This document shows positions 23,574-35,232 of a stretch of 64,000 bases of DNA, one piece after another. Both the position numbers and the translations under genes were made by a program. The stretch's first letter is position 1. Each line of letters starts with the position of its first letter. Source of the DNA: Sindora glabra (Eukaryota; Streptophyta; Magnoliopsida; Fabales; Fabaceae); assembly GCA_020226215.1 (NCBI GenBank), contig CM035225.1, forward strand, positions 10,737,868-10,801,867. The letters run 5' to 3'. The notes beneath the pieces were generated by a model, which saw only the letters and a program-made list of their open reading frames with translations, was not told where the DNA came from and ran no database searches.

Positions 23574-25670
23574 CTATTAAAGATTTTTCTGCTAAGGTCA
23601 TTACAATTAACGAGGTATCCATCATATTATTAAATTTACCTAAACTAAAAATAAATTTCTTTAATGTAAGAGAGCGAGTAGCTATAAGATCAAATAAAAC
23701 TCTAACAGAAAGGTTTTTTTATGGAAATGATACTTATCATAATAGCATTAGAGGTATATGTCTCCTAATGGGAAACTGTATAAACTTAAACTTAGCTTCT
23801 ACTTGCCTTTTTCCATTAATTTATAGCATAAGCACTTCTTGAAAATGTTGAAAGATTTCTTGGTTATTAGGTTAATAAAAAGGTTTAGATTGTTCCATTG
23901 GGGTATGAAATGGCTTATGACTTAACTTGCAACTTTATCAGGGTATTCCATTGCCCTATGCCTAATTCTTCCACAATTAAAACATTCTTTTTTAAAATAG
24001 GTACAAAGACCATTATAAAGATACTGACATTTAAGGCACCAAGCTTTTCTATCACTTTGTATTAAGGGTTAATTTTGTTAATGAAAGGTTAGAATAAGGT
24101 CTTTACCTTTAGAACCATTTTTTAAAAGGGATCTACCATATGGGCCATGATAAAATGGCCCATAGTGGAACCATTCCTATCATGTCTAGATGTTATGTAA
24201 GAAGGCATTCCTTTAGATGATTGGGTTTGACTCGGTTCTTTTTCTTACTTCCTTCTTTTGCTTGTCTTTATTTTCTCCTAGTAGATATCATCTCAAGAAC
24301 TAAGCTTTATCCACCCCTTCTTGATAAGTGGTATCACGATCTATATGAATTCTTTGAAGGCAAAAATCTTTGAGGCAATGCATCAACCTCTCTATTTTGA
24401 CCTTTTCAAAAGAAATTTATTATGGAATACACCAAGACAATTGAATAAATCAGGTATTATGCTCCACAATTAAGAAGCTTTCTTATTATAAGGCCTTAAA
24501 TTTCCAACTTTCCCTTGGCAAATGCTTGGTGTAAAAAATAATCCATGAATAATTCTTAGAAAGTCTTCTAAGTTTGGGGGTCCAAATATAAGTTTTAATT
24601 AGTCACTATATCTATGAACTAGTAATGAGCCACATCATTTAGTTAGTAACCTACCAACTTAATTTACAAGAAAGTGAGATTTTGTAATATATCACCTAAC
24701 CTCATAACATGCTCAAGAAATGGATATGAATCCACTGCTATCTTAAGACTGAAGTATTTAAGTGGGTTTAATTGAAGAAACTCATGTATGAATTTTAACC
24801 TATCTTTTGTTCCCCTTCTAAGAGGGGTGCATTCATTTTCTTACTTTGTTTCCTACTCCCAACTCTTCCTATGGTCATTTAGATTTCTTAAATGCTCACT
24901 TTGATCATTAGATGTCTTATGTTTTATTCACTAGGCAAGAACCTCATTTATTCGATCTAGAATATGTTGCAAAAAGGTATAATTTAAACTTGATATTACT
25001 GATTATTATCCTCACTGCCCCTTCATTTATTATAGTAAGCTTAAGAGCCTCTAGATGATCCTTTATCTTTAAGACTGAAGTATTTAAGTGGGTTTAATTG
25101 AAGAAACTCATGTATGACTTTCAACCTATCTTTTGTTCCCCTTCTAAGAGGGGTGCATTCATTTTCTTTCTTTATTTCTTGCTTTTGACTCTTCCTATGG
25201 TCATTTAGATTTCTTAAATGCTCACTTTGATCATTAGATGTCTTATGTTTTATTCACTAGGTAAGAACCTCATTTATTCGATCTAGAATATGTTGTAAAA
25301 AGGTATAATTTAAACTCGATATTGCTGATCATTATCCTCACTACCCCTTCATTTATTATAGTAAGCTCAAGAGCCTCTAGATAATCCTTTATCTTCAAAA
25401 TGATTAGCTTGCATGATGTTTCATATTGACTATCTCCTAATCTTGCATTATTTCCTTAGACAATTAGATGGCAATTTAAACAATTTATCAATTAATTTAT
25501 CAAACAATTCATCATATATCATATCATTTACAAGCTCCACTGCCTATCACAATGGTATAATAAGGCTTATTAAAATGTCACTGGTGGTGTGTGGTCCTAA
25601 ATGCAAATATACACTTATCATGGTAGCATAAGGATATAACTTAAAGGCATTATCCTATTAGGAACCTATA
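23574..25670 (-). pseudogene. gag: G1 gag and protease N-terminal half
   Basis: The protease start lies at 23574-23720 on the minus strand: VLFDLIATRS stands where chromoviruses have VLFDSGATHS, so the active-site Asp is kept but Ser-Gly is lost. Upstream, at about 23940-24055, is a pair of decayed zinc knuckles (CLKCQYLYNGLC, then CFNCGRIRHRAMEY with the last Cys changed to Tyr). Capsid sequence from about 24250 to 25600 is barely readable and contains a 326-bp tandem duplication (24745-25396). Leader sequence runs up to the primer site at 25671. Confidence 0.7.
24745..25396. repeat. 326-bp direct tandem duplication in G1 gag
   Basis: Unit 24745-25070 is followed at once by 25071-25396. Both begin AAGACTGAAGTATTTAAGTG and run in register to CTAGATGATCCTTTATC/CTAGATAATCCTTTATC. 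I count few differences per 100 bases, so the copies are far more alike than G1 is to its relatives; the duplication is younger than most of the decay. Confidence 0.93.
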
Positions 25671-25686
25671 CTATACTTTGATACTA
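25671..25686 (-). other. G1 primer binding site (initiator tRNA-Met type)
   Basis: The minus strand reads TAGTATCAAAGTATAG four bases after the LTR end GTCATGACA; TGGTATCAGAGC is the usual plant site complementary to initiator tRNA-Met. Confidence 0.65.
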
Positions 25687-25690
25687 CTTT

Positions 25691-27735
25691 TGTCATGACC
25701 TTAACCCAATTATAACTAGTGTGGAACCCATTATTTGGTTTCTATAAGCCTAACTTGATAAACTTCATGCATTATCAAATGATCTATTAATGATAGAGGA
25801 AAATTAATTGGTTGATGAGGATTCGTTATCACAGTTATACAAGAGTTTATAAATTTACAATGGATTTAAGGTTGCCTATAACCTTTAGGGGGAAAGGATA
25901 AGCCAAATAAAGGTCTATTGTTTGTAACCTTTATCGAAGCCTATACATAGAATAAGGTCTAAAAGATAACATATATATCTAATGCTATCATTAACCAAAT
26001 ATAAGAGCTTCCAAGAAATATAACTCAAAGGAAGTGGTCTAGTAGTAGCTCAACCTAAGTATTTACAAATATTTATATATATATGAAGGGTAAATTCAGG
26101 ACTTAATGAATAAATACTCCATACAAGCAAATATATAGCTTAATATCTTACTAATTGGACTATCCCCTGGATTAATATCACATAAGGAAATGAAAGTGTC
26201 ATCATAACATTTTGTAATAGCATAGTCATGATACACAAGGATGGTTAGTAACAATAAATATTTATTTCATCAAGTATTATATAATAATCTTGATCATAAA
26301 TATATGCATCCACTTTATGATTCTTGAGTGAATTTCCATCCAATGTTTAGATCACCCCATTCACTTTTCTCATTTCATACTTAACTTAAGGCTTTCAATA
26401 TTCATAAGTGCCATATGCCATTTCCATCTCAATTATCATTCAATACCATGCTTTCATGCTTGGTCACATATTATATTTTATTTGACATTTTCATAATCAA
26501 GTCCAATTGCATCATAAATTATGTGTCACATTATTTTTAAATCTCATATCATATTATAAACCATATGAAATGTTCATTTCTTAACACTAATCACGATATA
26601 ATAGCTTAAAATTATTAAAAAAAAGGCATTAAACTTTGAAAATTCAAAATGGAATTAGGTTGTAAAAATAAAGTAGGCAAAGCTCTTCGATTATTCTGAT
26701 AATATTTGGAAATAACAAAGTGCTTCATAAGTTACTTCCTTATTACAAACATTTCTAACCTTAGGAAGGGCTTTGAGAAGCTTTCCATGAAATCCAGTTT
26801 CCATCACTCCATAAAGAAGCATTTTGCAAATCATTTCTTAACCTAATAAAATTTGGGCTCAAGAAACACTTCATGTATAAGTGTAGGCCCTTATTCAACA
26901 AGTTTTTTCCACTATTTATTGCTATAAATATATGCCTAACTCATTTATTACCTCAATAAATCACTTTTTGTAAATAAATGCACTGTTTAGCACTTTATAC
27001 AAGCATCATTCATCATTTAATTTAACTAAATCATTACAATCATTTTATTCCCACATTTTCACATAACATTGAATATGAAGGCAAAAAAAAAATTTCCTAG
27101 CAAATAAATGAATTTGAATTAGAGTATTCATTTACCTAGTGTGGAAGAAATTGCTAGATTGCTAGATCAAAGACCTTTTAATCCTAATCACATTAAAATC
27201 TAATTTTTCCTAGGTTAAGGTTCCAATTCTAATGGAAGCCAAAACTTATCAATTTTCTTTAAATCAAGAGAGAGATAGGGAGAAATCTTAGTAATAGAAG
27301 TATTCTTATCTTGATTGGATAAAGAAATTGAGAATGGATCTTGATTTGCTTCACCTAATTAAGGAAAGGAAGATAAAAAGGAAAGGGAAGTTGTAGGGAA
27401 ATAAGAGAACCTTCGAAGAAATGAAAAAGGAAAGAGGTAGTAGCTGATTTTTACCTAACAATAGTCAGGGGTATCTTGGAAAACTTTGCCCTATATCTCT
27501 TTCATACTTACATGTTCATTTATAACAATTCCAAACTTCATACTTTATGATTCTATTTACTTTTCCTTATCTAATTCCTATTAATTTCTTTTCTTATATT
27601 CATAAATTTATAAATTTCATTTTATTTCATAATCCATACTCAAAATCTCATATTTAATAGAATTTATCGATCATTGTAATTATTCCTCTTTTCAAAATAG
27701 ATTCTAATTTTCTATATTTTAAAAAGGGTGTAATA
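25691..27735 (-). repeat. G1 5' LTR (2045 bp)
   Basis: On the minus strand it starts TATTACACCC (27735, mutated TG) and ends GGTCATGACA (25691). The same start and end words bound the G2 LTR (TGTTACATCC ... GGTCATGATA, 2056 bp), so G1 and G2 are probably of the same clade. The outer flank (27736 onward) is copia RT. No credible coding frame; the interior is AT-rich with a TATATATA stretch near 26070-26085. Confidence 0.8.
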
Positions 27736-28338
27736 ATTCTCTTCACTAGTAATGATGTGAACCCACTCGTTAAGATAAAATAAATGTTGTTAAAGCACTT
27801 TGATATGAAAGGATCTTGAAAATGCCTATTTTGTGTTAGATATAAAGATCCACTATGATAGATTTAAGGGTTTGCTTGTTTTTTCTAAACGGATTTATAC
27901 TGAAAAAGTATTATAGAGGTTTAACATGTCTACATGCTTTCAAGTTTCTTATCTCATTCAAAAGAGTGATATCTTTTCAAAATCCTAGTCAGAGGTGCTT
28001 AAGTGATCTTGGTCATAGACATTAGACTCTTGCTCAAAGAGTTATAAGGTACCTATAAAATGTAAAAGATTACATGCTAACCTATTAAAGATTAGTAGGT
28101 TTCATGATTATAGGCTACTTAGACTTAAATTTTTTTCGATTATCCAAATGATCATAAATTAACTTATGGGTATTTTTTTATGATGGTAGGAGGAGCTGTG
28201 TTTTAAAAAATGTTAAGCAGTCCTTTATAGCAATATTTATTATAAGAGTAAAGTATATTGCATATTATGAAGCTACTTGTGAAGTTGTTTAGTTAAGAAA
28301 ATTTATTATCGATTTTCATATTATTAAAAGCATCTCAA

Positions 28339-29717
28339 TGTTGGGATCAGGAACTAAACAATTGTAGTGGAATTTAACCGATCCCAACTATGGATCCATG
28401 CAAAATGATTAGATCAGGACAAAGATTTAGTCATTAACTTTTGTAGATGATTCAAAGGCTTGATCGATGATCACTTTTTTTACTTACTTTCGATTAAAAA
28501 CTTTGAAGTATCTACATGAACCCATGAATCACCAGTGAATGTCCTACCCCACTAATTAGAATTCTTCTCCTTTGTATCATAGTGCTAGCTATGCCCCTCT
28601 AGAGTTATGGCCAAAAAGATCTACTAGAGTTTTTTATGTTATTAGATGCATGAATAATAATTAAAATCATAAAATTAACACCCAACATGCCTATTTAAAT
28701 AAGTACATAAAAAATCCTAACTAATTGGGGTTTATTCCATATATAATTATGGGCTTGTAATTGTGCTTTATAATTATAACATGAAATTCACATATACTAG
28801 GCCTAAACAATTTGGTCCATCAATTTCAAATTTGCTAAGTTCTAAGTGTACAGCCCCATAGGCTTTCATTATATTGACAATGATTATAAATAATATTAAT
28901 GATCATAAATAATAAGAAGTGTCTAGCAACACATCATTATTAACCAAGTAATGAGAAAGTCAATCATTTAACTAAACCTATACATGTGATCATTATCTAT
29001 GACTTTTTATCTCAAACATCTAAATTGAGCATAAGACATGGACTGTGTCATTCCTGTGTAGCCCAATCCAAATGTTTCTTGATTATTAAGTAAGCCAATT
29101 AAAGTAGATATAATTAACCTCCCATGTTAATCAATCTAAGTATGACTATGTGTTTTTCTCTGCCTTACTTAATCAAGAGGCTCACATATATCACTTTTGT
29201 TATATAGAAAGGACAAATTCCATTTTGATCACACAAATCCCTCCACATGATATGTGACACGTCCAATAACTATCCTTATATTCACTTAACTATAAGTAAC
29301 ATAAAGTAATATCAAAATATAGAACTCATATATAAAGAACTTTAGTGATCTCAAATCAAAGGACCATATTAATAATGATTACTAAGAATCACTCATGACA
29401 CTCATATAATGATCTATGTAATATTTTTAGGGTAGGTTGCTCCAATATATAAGTTTTTTAACTTGTACTCATGTATAGATTTAATATCTCATATAAGTCA
29501 TCACACATGCTAGTCTTAACATATCAATGCAACCCAATCCACAATGATACATGACAAGAGATATTTAAGAATACAATTATTCTAGGGTTATTATCATAAT
29601 TAAATATACTACACAGAAAATATATATATAAATATGATAATTAGAATTGCCTTTAAAATAACATGATTCAAATTTATAATAATCCATATGATTGATTTTA
29701 TGGCATATACACCAACA
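28339..29717 (-). repeat. Solo LTR D2 (copia-type family D, 1379 bp)
   Basis: Ends TGTTGGGATCAGG and ...CACCAACA, with perfect duplication CTCAA (28334-28338 and 29718-29722) inside the RNase H of Cop-1. It matches D1 (9433-10877) in reverse and D3 directly. It is the most A/T-shifted of the three copies, suggesting it is the oldest. Confidence 0.92.
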
Positions 29718-29984
29718 CTCAAGGCCCTTAATCATCTATTGTGATAATGCTACTATTGCGAACTAGTTTTTAAAACAATAAAAGTTTCACTTGTATGAAA
29801 CATTTTAATATGAAGTACTAGTTTATGAAAGAGAAGATAGATGAGCATATTACTTGTATTAAATATATTTCCATGAACCATATGCTTGCATATCTACTAA
29901 CCAAAGGTATAGTAGTTAGAATGTATTATGATTATGCAATTAATATAGGTTTAACTAAGTTTTTTGATGATTTGTGTTAGTGGG

Positions 29985-30900
29985 TGTAATTTTAATATAA
30001 TTGCAATGAAGTTATGTATCCTAAGATATATATTATTGAAATATTCATATTTTGTTATACATTATTATTTATGCATGTTTTTAGATATGACATGTTGATA
30101 GAGACATTAAAACTTTATTTCATTATTATGTTGTGGATATTGATTCTTATTTGATATTTTGGGTGGACGCTAGGATCATTATATTGAGATTTACATATAA
30201 TCACATTTACCATTATGTAAATCTTGTTATGCACATATTATGTTAATATCCCTATCAAATATTGATTTATTTTTGTCAATAAGGTATAGGTGCACAATAT
30301 ATATTATTGAAATCCTTACCAAATGTAATATTTTACATCAGTAAATGCTTAAAATCCAAATTTCGACCTATAGGTGTAATAGTACCTTGAATTGTTTTGA
30401 CATTTATTAAAGTGGTCATGGCTTTTGAATTATATGGTTCAAGTGAGATTATTAGAATTTTAACAATTAATAAAAGTAATAATTTAAAAACTATTAAAAT
30501 GCTAAAGTAAAGTATTCCTTTAGTGATAATAAAATAGGGTTTTCTATTAAAACTTGAGGTCCTATATGGTTACAAGGTTGGTTTGGATTGTAAGTTATTG
30601 GTTCATAACCCAATTTAGACATTTTATAATAGGGTTTCCACTTATAAAACCTTAAGCTAACTTTGCATTATTACATATGGTTTGTGGAGTGTGTGATTCC
30701 TTAATTTTGTGAGAGATAGAATTTAATCGAAGGAGAGAACCTATATGTAAATTGTGCATCTCCATTTGTAAGATTTGTTTTTAATTTTCATATGGGAGAT
30801 CCTAACTATATTTGATATGGATAATATGACAAATTAGGTTATACCTTATTTATCATTTGTTCATTATATTTATGTTTAATTTATACTTTTTTACATAATT
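29985..30900 (+). repeat. Probable 3' LTR of Cop-1
   Basis: RNase H coding ends near 29960, followed by GTTAGTGGG (tract-like) and TGTAATTTTAATAT, which is where a copia 3' LTR should begin. A TATA-like TTATAAAACC occurs near 30650 with a leader-like stretch after it. The 5' LTR is not in the window, so the end is a guess. Confidence 0.4.
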
Positions 30901-31397
30901 AGATTAGAACATTTCATGAAATATATTTAAGTAATTTAACATACATTTTGCTATGGTTTTCAAAGCCATTTGGAAGAACAAATAGCTTATGTCAAAAAAG
31001 GAAAATTAACAAAATAGGTTTTTAGTCTAAAAATTATCATATAATAAAATGCATATGAAAGTTATTTATGCAAATGGTTTTTTTGAAAGTAAAATAAAGT
31101 TGTGAACATAATCTATTTTTTTTTTTTTGTGGTATCATGCAAGTGTGGAAGTAAAAATTAACACATACCATCATAAATTTGGATAAGTGTGGTACAATTT
31201 TGGCCATATGTATGAAAATGACCAAACTACTTTCAAAGGATTGGTTGGACTCTTACTAAGAGTAAAAGCATATGACAATAGGGTTATAAGGTAGTGAAGC
31301 TAATTCACGTAAAAAATCAATTGTTTTTTTTTATAAAAGCTTATAACAAATTATATTTTAGCCCCTAGTTCATTCAACCACATGGTATATTTTCTTA
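30901..31397. other. Unassigned AT-rich sequence
   Basis: No coding sequence or repeat that I recognise. A T run lies at 31115-31130. The short minus frame at 31037-31225 shows no family features. Confidence 0.5.
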
Positions 31398-31405
31398 GTT
31401 GTAGG

Positions 31406-31939
31406 TAAGGATGCAAACAAGTTAAGTTAAATCGAGCATTTGCATGTTTAGGCTTGCAATAGTAATAAACAAGCTCAAACTCATCGATCCTAAAAATTTT
31501 AAGTTTAATCTCAAATTGAATATGAACTTAAACAAGCTTATTCATACTTAAACAAACTGCACATTATTTAACTTGAATTTTTATTACAACTTAAAGTATT
31601 GACCTTGAACTCAAATTACAAACAAGCAAGTTTAAAAGAATTTTCCTTTTTATTTAATATATATTATATTTTATTTATATTTACTTATATATTAGTAATA
31701 TAAAATTTATATATTATATTATTCATATATTATACTTATGTTATATAAATATAATATAAAAATATATTTTATAAGTGGACTTGTTTAGGCTTATAAATAG
31801 CTCTAGCTAAATAGTAAGAAATTAAAGCTCGACTCATTTAAACTTAAGGTTTAAAATCGAATTATTTTAAATTTGTATCAAACTTTTTTCAAGTCGATCT
31901 TAAGTTACTTACGAATAGTTCAACATTTTTTTTATCTTA
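31406..31939. mobile_element. Short non-autonomous hAT-like element (534 bp)
   Basis: Begins TAAGGATGCAAACAAG, like the ends of plant hAT-derived short elements (TAGGGATGCAAACGAG). It has subterminal GAGC/AAGCTC words, a TATA-rich centre (31650-31770) and ends ...TATCTTA. The flanks GTTGTAGG (31398-31405) and CTTGTAGG (31940-31947) agree in 7 of 8 bases, the size expected for hAT. No coding capacity. Confidence 0.6.
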
Positions 31940-31947
31940 CTTGTAGG

Positions 31948-32357
31948 CCAAGCCCTACCCCAAATATTTTTAAATTGAACTTTTAATGCTTAATTCGATG
32001 CATGTTATTTTTCACCATTTAAGATCTCTTTAATTAGAGTGTTAGAGTACCATATGGCAAGGAGTATCATTGAAATCTTTATTCCAAGATAAAGTACCAC
32101 TACAATTGAAGTAGTTGTGACAAAGATCACTACCTAAATTTTTATTCCAAGATAGAGTACTACTCAAATCTACCACCTCAAAAAAATTGATATTAAAAAT
32201 AAGCAAAAAATAAATATTGTTGTAAACATAAACAACTACACATTGGAAAAGGTACAAAATGACATTTTATTTATAAATTTTATGAACTAAATTAGGTTTT
32301 TGGTCATATAAAATAACTAAGATTAATTTAATAGATTATTATATGTATGTTAAAAAA
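31948..32357. other. Unassigned AT-rich sequence
   Basis: Nothing recognised. A short internal repeat, AA(G/T)..TTTATTCCAAGATA(A/G)AGTAC, occurs twice at about 32078-32098 and 32140-32160. Confidence 0.5.
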
Positions 32358-32590
32358 AGTTAGGGAAAAAAATGCAAATTATCCTCTCCAACTTTGTGAT
32401 GGTTAGATGTTACCTTCTTCAACTTTGGAAACTTTTAGATTTTACAAAATTTGAAATTAACACTCATAATTAATTATGCATTTTATCAAATTATGTGATT
32501 TTTTCATCAAATTTTTAAACAAAAATGATAATATAATAGTATAATGGGTTTTTAAAATTTTTCATATATAATTTCAATCTTATATAATTA

Positions 32591-32682
32591 TTAGTTAACA
32601 TATGTGGCATTCATTTTTAATATGTGGAATTCTATATTTGAATTTCTTTTTTAATTTTATTTTTGCAGTATCAAGTACAGGG

Positions 32683-32742
<60 letters not shown>

Positions 32743-32858
32743 TCTTGTAACTTTGACTTTGTAACTTGAAAAACTTGATTTCTATTGTGAAATAGATTTA
32801 ATAAATCTTCAACTTTTTTATTACCTTTAAGTTTTATCTTTGATTTCATTGTTCCAGA
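32591..32858 (+). repeat. Cop-2 5' LTR
   Basis: Starts TTAGTTAACATATG and ends CATTGTTCCAGA. It matches 41162-41419 over its length except for the AT dinucleotide run. A start of TG is lost in both LTRs. Confidence 0.85.
32685..32740. repeat. (AT)28 microsatellite in Cop-2 5' LTR
   Basis: Fifty-six bases of pure AT repeat. The same site in the 3' LTR (about 41285-41300) reads AATATACATATATTC, so the run expanded after insertion. Confidence 0.97.
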
Positions 32859-32872
32859 TGATATCAAAGTAG
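32859..32872 (+). other. Cop-2 primer binding site (initiator tRNA-Met type)
   Basis: TGATATCAAAGTAG directly after the 5' LTR; the usual site is TGGTATCAGAGC. Confidence 0.75.
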
Positions 32873-34440
32873 TAAATCCTTTTAGTTTGCTACATGTTTC
32901 ATTTGATTTCTTCTTTTTATCTCATTTTTTATGGATATTAATAAGAAATCATCATCTTCCAGATCAAAATCATCACTTTTTGAAGATCCAAATTCACAAT
33001 ATTTTCTTTATCATTCTAACTACTATTTTACTACAATAATTTTGCCAAAGCTAATGATAAATAACAATGCATCCTGGAGTCACTCATTTCTACTTGCTCT
33101 ATTGATAAAAAAAACAAGTATAGGTTTGTTAAAAGATCTATTCTATCTCCAGATCCTACAAACAAGCTACACTTTACATGGAAAAGTTATAATAATCTAA
33201 TTATTGCATGGTTGCTTAGTTCCATTTCTCTTTCTATTACATTAGCAATGTTCTACAAAGATTTTGCAGCTTAAATCTGGTCAATATTGAAGAAACATTT
33301 TTCCCATTAAGATGAATCACAAATCTACAACTTGCAAAATTTGCTTCATACAATTTTATAAGGTATTTGATTTGTTGATACATATTTCACTAAGTTAAAT
33401 GTTATTTAGGAATAGTTATGTAGCTATCATCCATATCTTTATTATGAATATGGAGATTGTAATATTGTTTGTTTTGAAAAATATATAAAATTACATGAAA
33501 AAGATAATGTATTTCAATTTTTAAATAGTTTATATGATTCATATGCTATAATTGTTGGGATCGGGAGCCATACGAGCGCAGCGGAATAAATCGATCCCAT
33601 CCACTGGATCCATGCAAAAACGTTAAATTAGAATAAGGGTTCATTCAATACCTTTGTTGATGACTCTAGAACTTGGTCGTTGATCACCTCTTCAGCTTCC
33701 TTTCGGCTGAAGACTCTGAAGTATCCACACGAACCCGTGAATCACCGATGAATGTCCACACAAATATCGGTTGGAATTGATCTCCTTTCACTTCGTAGTG
33801 CTAGCTACGCCTTTTCAGGGGTTTTGGTCAATGAGAGGTGTTAGGGTTTTTCTGTGCCTTTTGGGGTGCGTGAATAATGATAATCTCAACTATTATTACC
33901 CAACAAGCCTATTTAAATAGGTGCATAGTGTAAACTCCCTTACTTATTAACACCTTAATCCTCATTAAATAGGTAATTATCGCATACTAATTTGCCTTCT
34001 ACTTTAGACTAGCTCACAATACCTCAAATTTTTGGATCTCATATGATATAGGCAAGGGTCATGTAATTATACAAAAGTTCAATTTACAAAAATATACATC
34101 CATCACTTACAATATTACCAACTATAAAATCATTTTTAATATACAACTTCAAAAATTTACTCTCCTTTGCCAAGAGGGCCTTTAGAAGCATCACCTGGAA
34201 TGGCTAGTATAACACAGAAAACGTAAGAAACAGAGTTTCCCAGTAGCTAGCCATCACTGTAAAAATATATTGAGCCATTCCAGATCCTTAAGCAAATAAA
34301 ACATATATTTCAAAATTAATTAATCATTTATCATCTCATTCCATACCGTTGTAAGAAACGTGCATCACACATAGCAATCATCAAGCCCATTCAAGGACTT
34401 ATATAGATATCTAGATGGCCATCACAGATAATCGTACCTA

Positions 34441-34640
34441 GGCCTCATATACAGCAATTTCACTGTCTTCCCGAGGTACTTTAAAGGCCATAGGCCTCAT
34501 ATACAGCATTTCACTGTCTTTCCGGGGAACTCTAAAGGCCATAGGTACCGCGCACAGCAATTGCATTATCATCCCGGGGAACACTCAGGCCATAGGTCTC
34601 ATATACAGCATTTCATTGTCTTCCCGGTTGCGCACATAGC
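34441..34640. repeat. Tandem array of about 51-bp units in LTR E2
   Basis: Units at 34441-34492, 34493-34543, 34544-34594 and a partial unit 34595-34640. Each starts GGCCTCATATACAGCA or a variant (GGTACCGCGCACAGCA) and continues TTTCACTGTCTTCCCGGGG(A)AC..T..AGGCCATA. The third unit is the most diverged. Confidence 0.95.
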
Positions 34641-35030
34641 TATTTCATACACATTCCATACAATGACAAAATATATAGAAAGTCATGTAAATAGGAAACA
34701 AAGCTTAAAGATAAAGCTAGCTACCTTTTATAAGCTTCCAATATGATGTTTCCTTTGCCCTCACTTAACAACTTCTTTACACTTCCTCTTGTCTTTCCAA
34801 GTTGTCACTCCTTAGTCTATACAAATACACATCATAGTTCTTATTAGAACATCATCACTTTCCTTAAACCTCATGAATTCTTTACTTCCTCCACTTAAAT
34901 AAATGCATACTTAGATGCTCTATATCTTATTTTCAGGCCTTGAAATGACACATATGAACATTAGAAAAGGATCCGGAAGTAAAACCATGCAAAACGTGAA
35001 GAATTAAAGCCAAAATGTTCACTTAACAAA

Positions 35031-35232
35031 GAACACGGGGGTGAACATGGGCCGTGTTCTACCCCGTGTTCAGAACATGGGGTACAACATGGGCCGTGTT
35101 CTACCCCATGTACATTACTGATCTGCCTTCGTTGAAGAACACGGGGGTGAACATGGGTCGTGTTCTACCCCGTGTTCAAAACATGGGGTACAACATGGGC
35201 CATGTTCTACCCCGTGTACATTACTGATCTTC
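35031..35232. repeat. Two 106-bp tandem units with hairpins in LTR E2
   Basis: Units start at 35031 and 35137. Each contains two inverted repeats: GAACACGGGG..CCCCGTGTTC and ACATGGGGTA..TACCCCATGT (second unit TACCCCGTGT). The four predicted hairpins have stems of about 10 bp with GC-rich loops. These are the most GC-rich 200 bases in the window. Confidence 0.95.

Larger units (their letters stand above)
1332..27735 (-). mobile_element. Ty3/gypsy chromovirus-type element G1, nested and decayed
   Basis: The minus strand carries, in order, a 2045-bp 5' LTR (25691-27735), a primer site, gag with zinc knuckles, protease, RT, RNase H and integrase, ending near 1337. This pro-RT-RH-IN order and the sequences are those of plant Ty3/gypsy chromoviruses (Tekay/Del-like); I see no chromodomain because the end is outside the window. 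The coding track is split by three later insertions: LTR B- between the two halves of protease, LTR B+ (with the Athila element in it) at the RT/RNase H border, and LTR C- in the integrase. Reading across the CTTGG and GGTAG duplications restores colinearity with the family, which confirms the insertions. All frames carry many stops. G1 itself sits in the RT of copia element Cop-1. Confidence 0.85.
27736..30900 (+). mobile_element. pol: Cop-1: 3' part of a Ty1/copia element
   Basis: Plus-strand pol remnant of a copia element, starting within RT: SNDVN..VKIK*ML..HFDMK (27750-27830) is the connection after the missing YVDD box. RNase H follows (28090-28338: YMLTY-like, GG.AV, the ILHIMKLLVKLF region) and resumes after solo LTR D2 at 29723, with CDN (ICDNATIAN-like) at 29740-29765 and the region equivalent to HI..KYH..RE to about 29940. 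The 5' part, cut off by G1 at 27735, would lie to the left of the window. Nearly every codon block has a stop or shift, so this is the most decayed and probably oldest element in this nest. Confidence 0.75.

Noticed and set aside
32595..32867. Minus-strand 90-codon frame with a (YI)n stretch
   Set aside because: It is the translation of the (AT)28 microsatellite in the Cop-2 LTR.
34441..35232. Regular repeats that could suggest a CRISPR array
   Set aside because: Units are contiguous without unique spacers and lie in a plant solo LTR bounded by a CATAG duplication.
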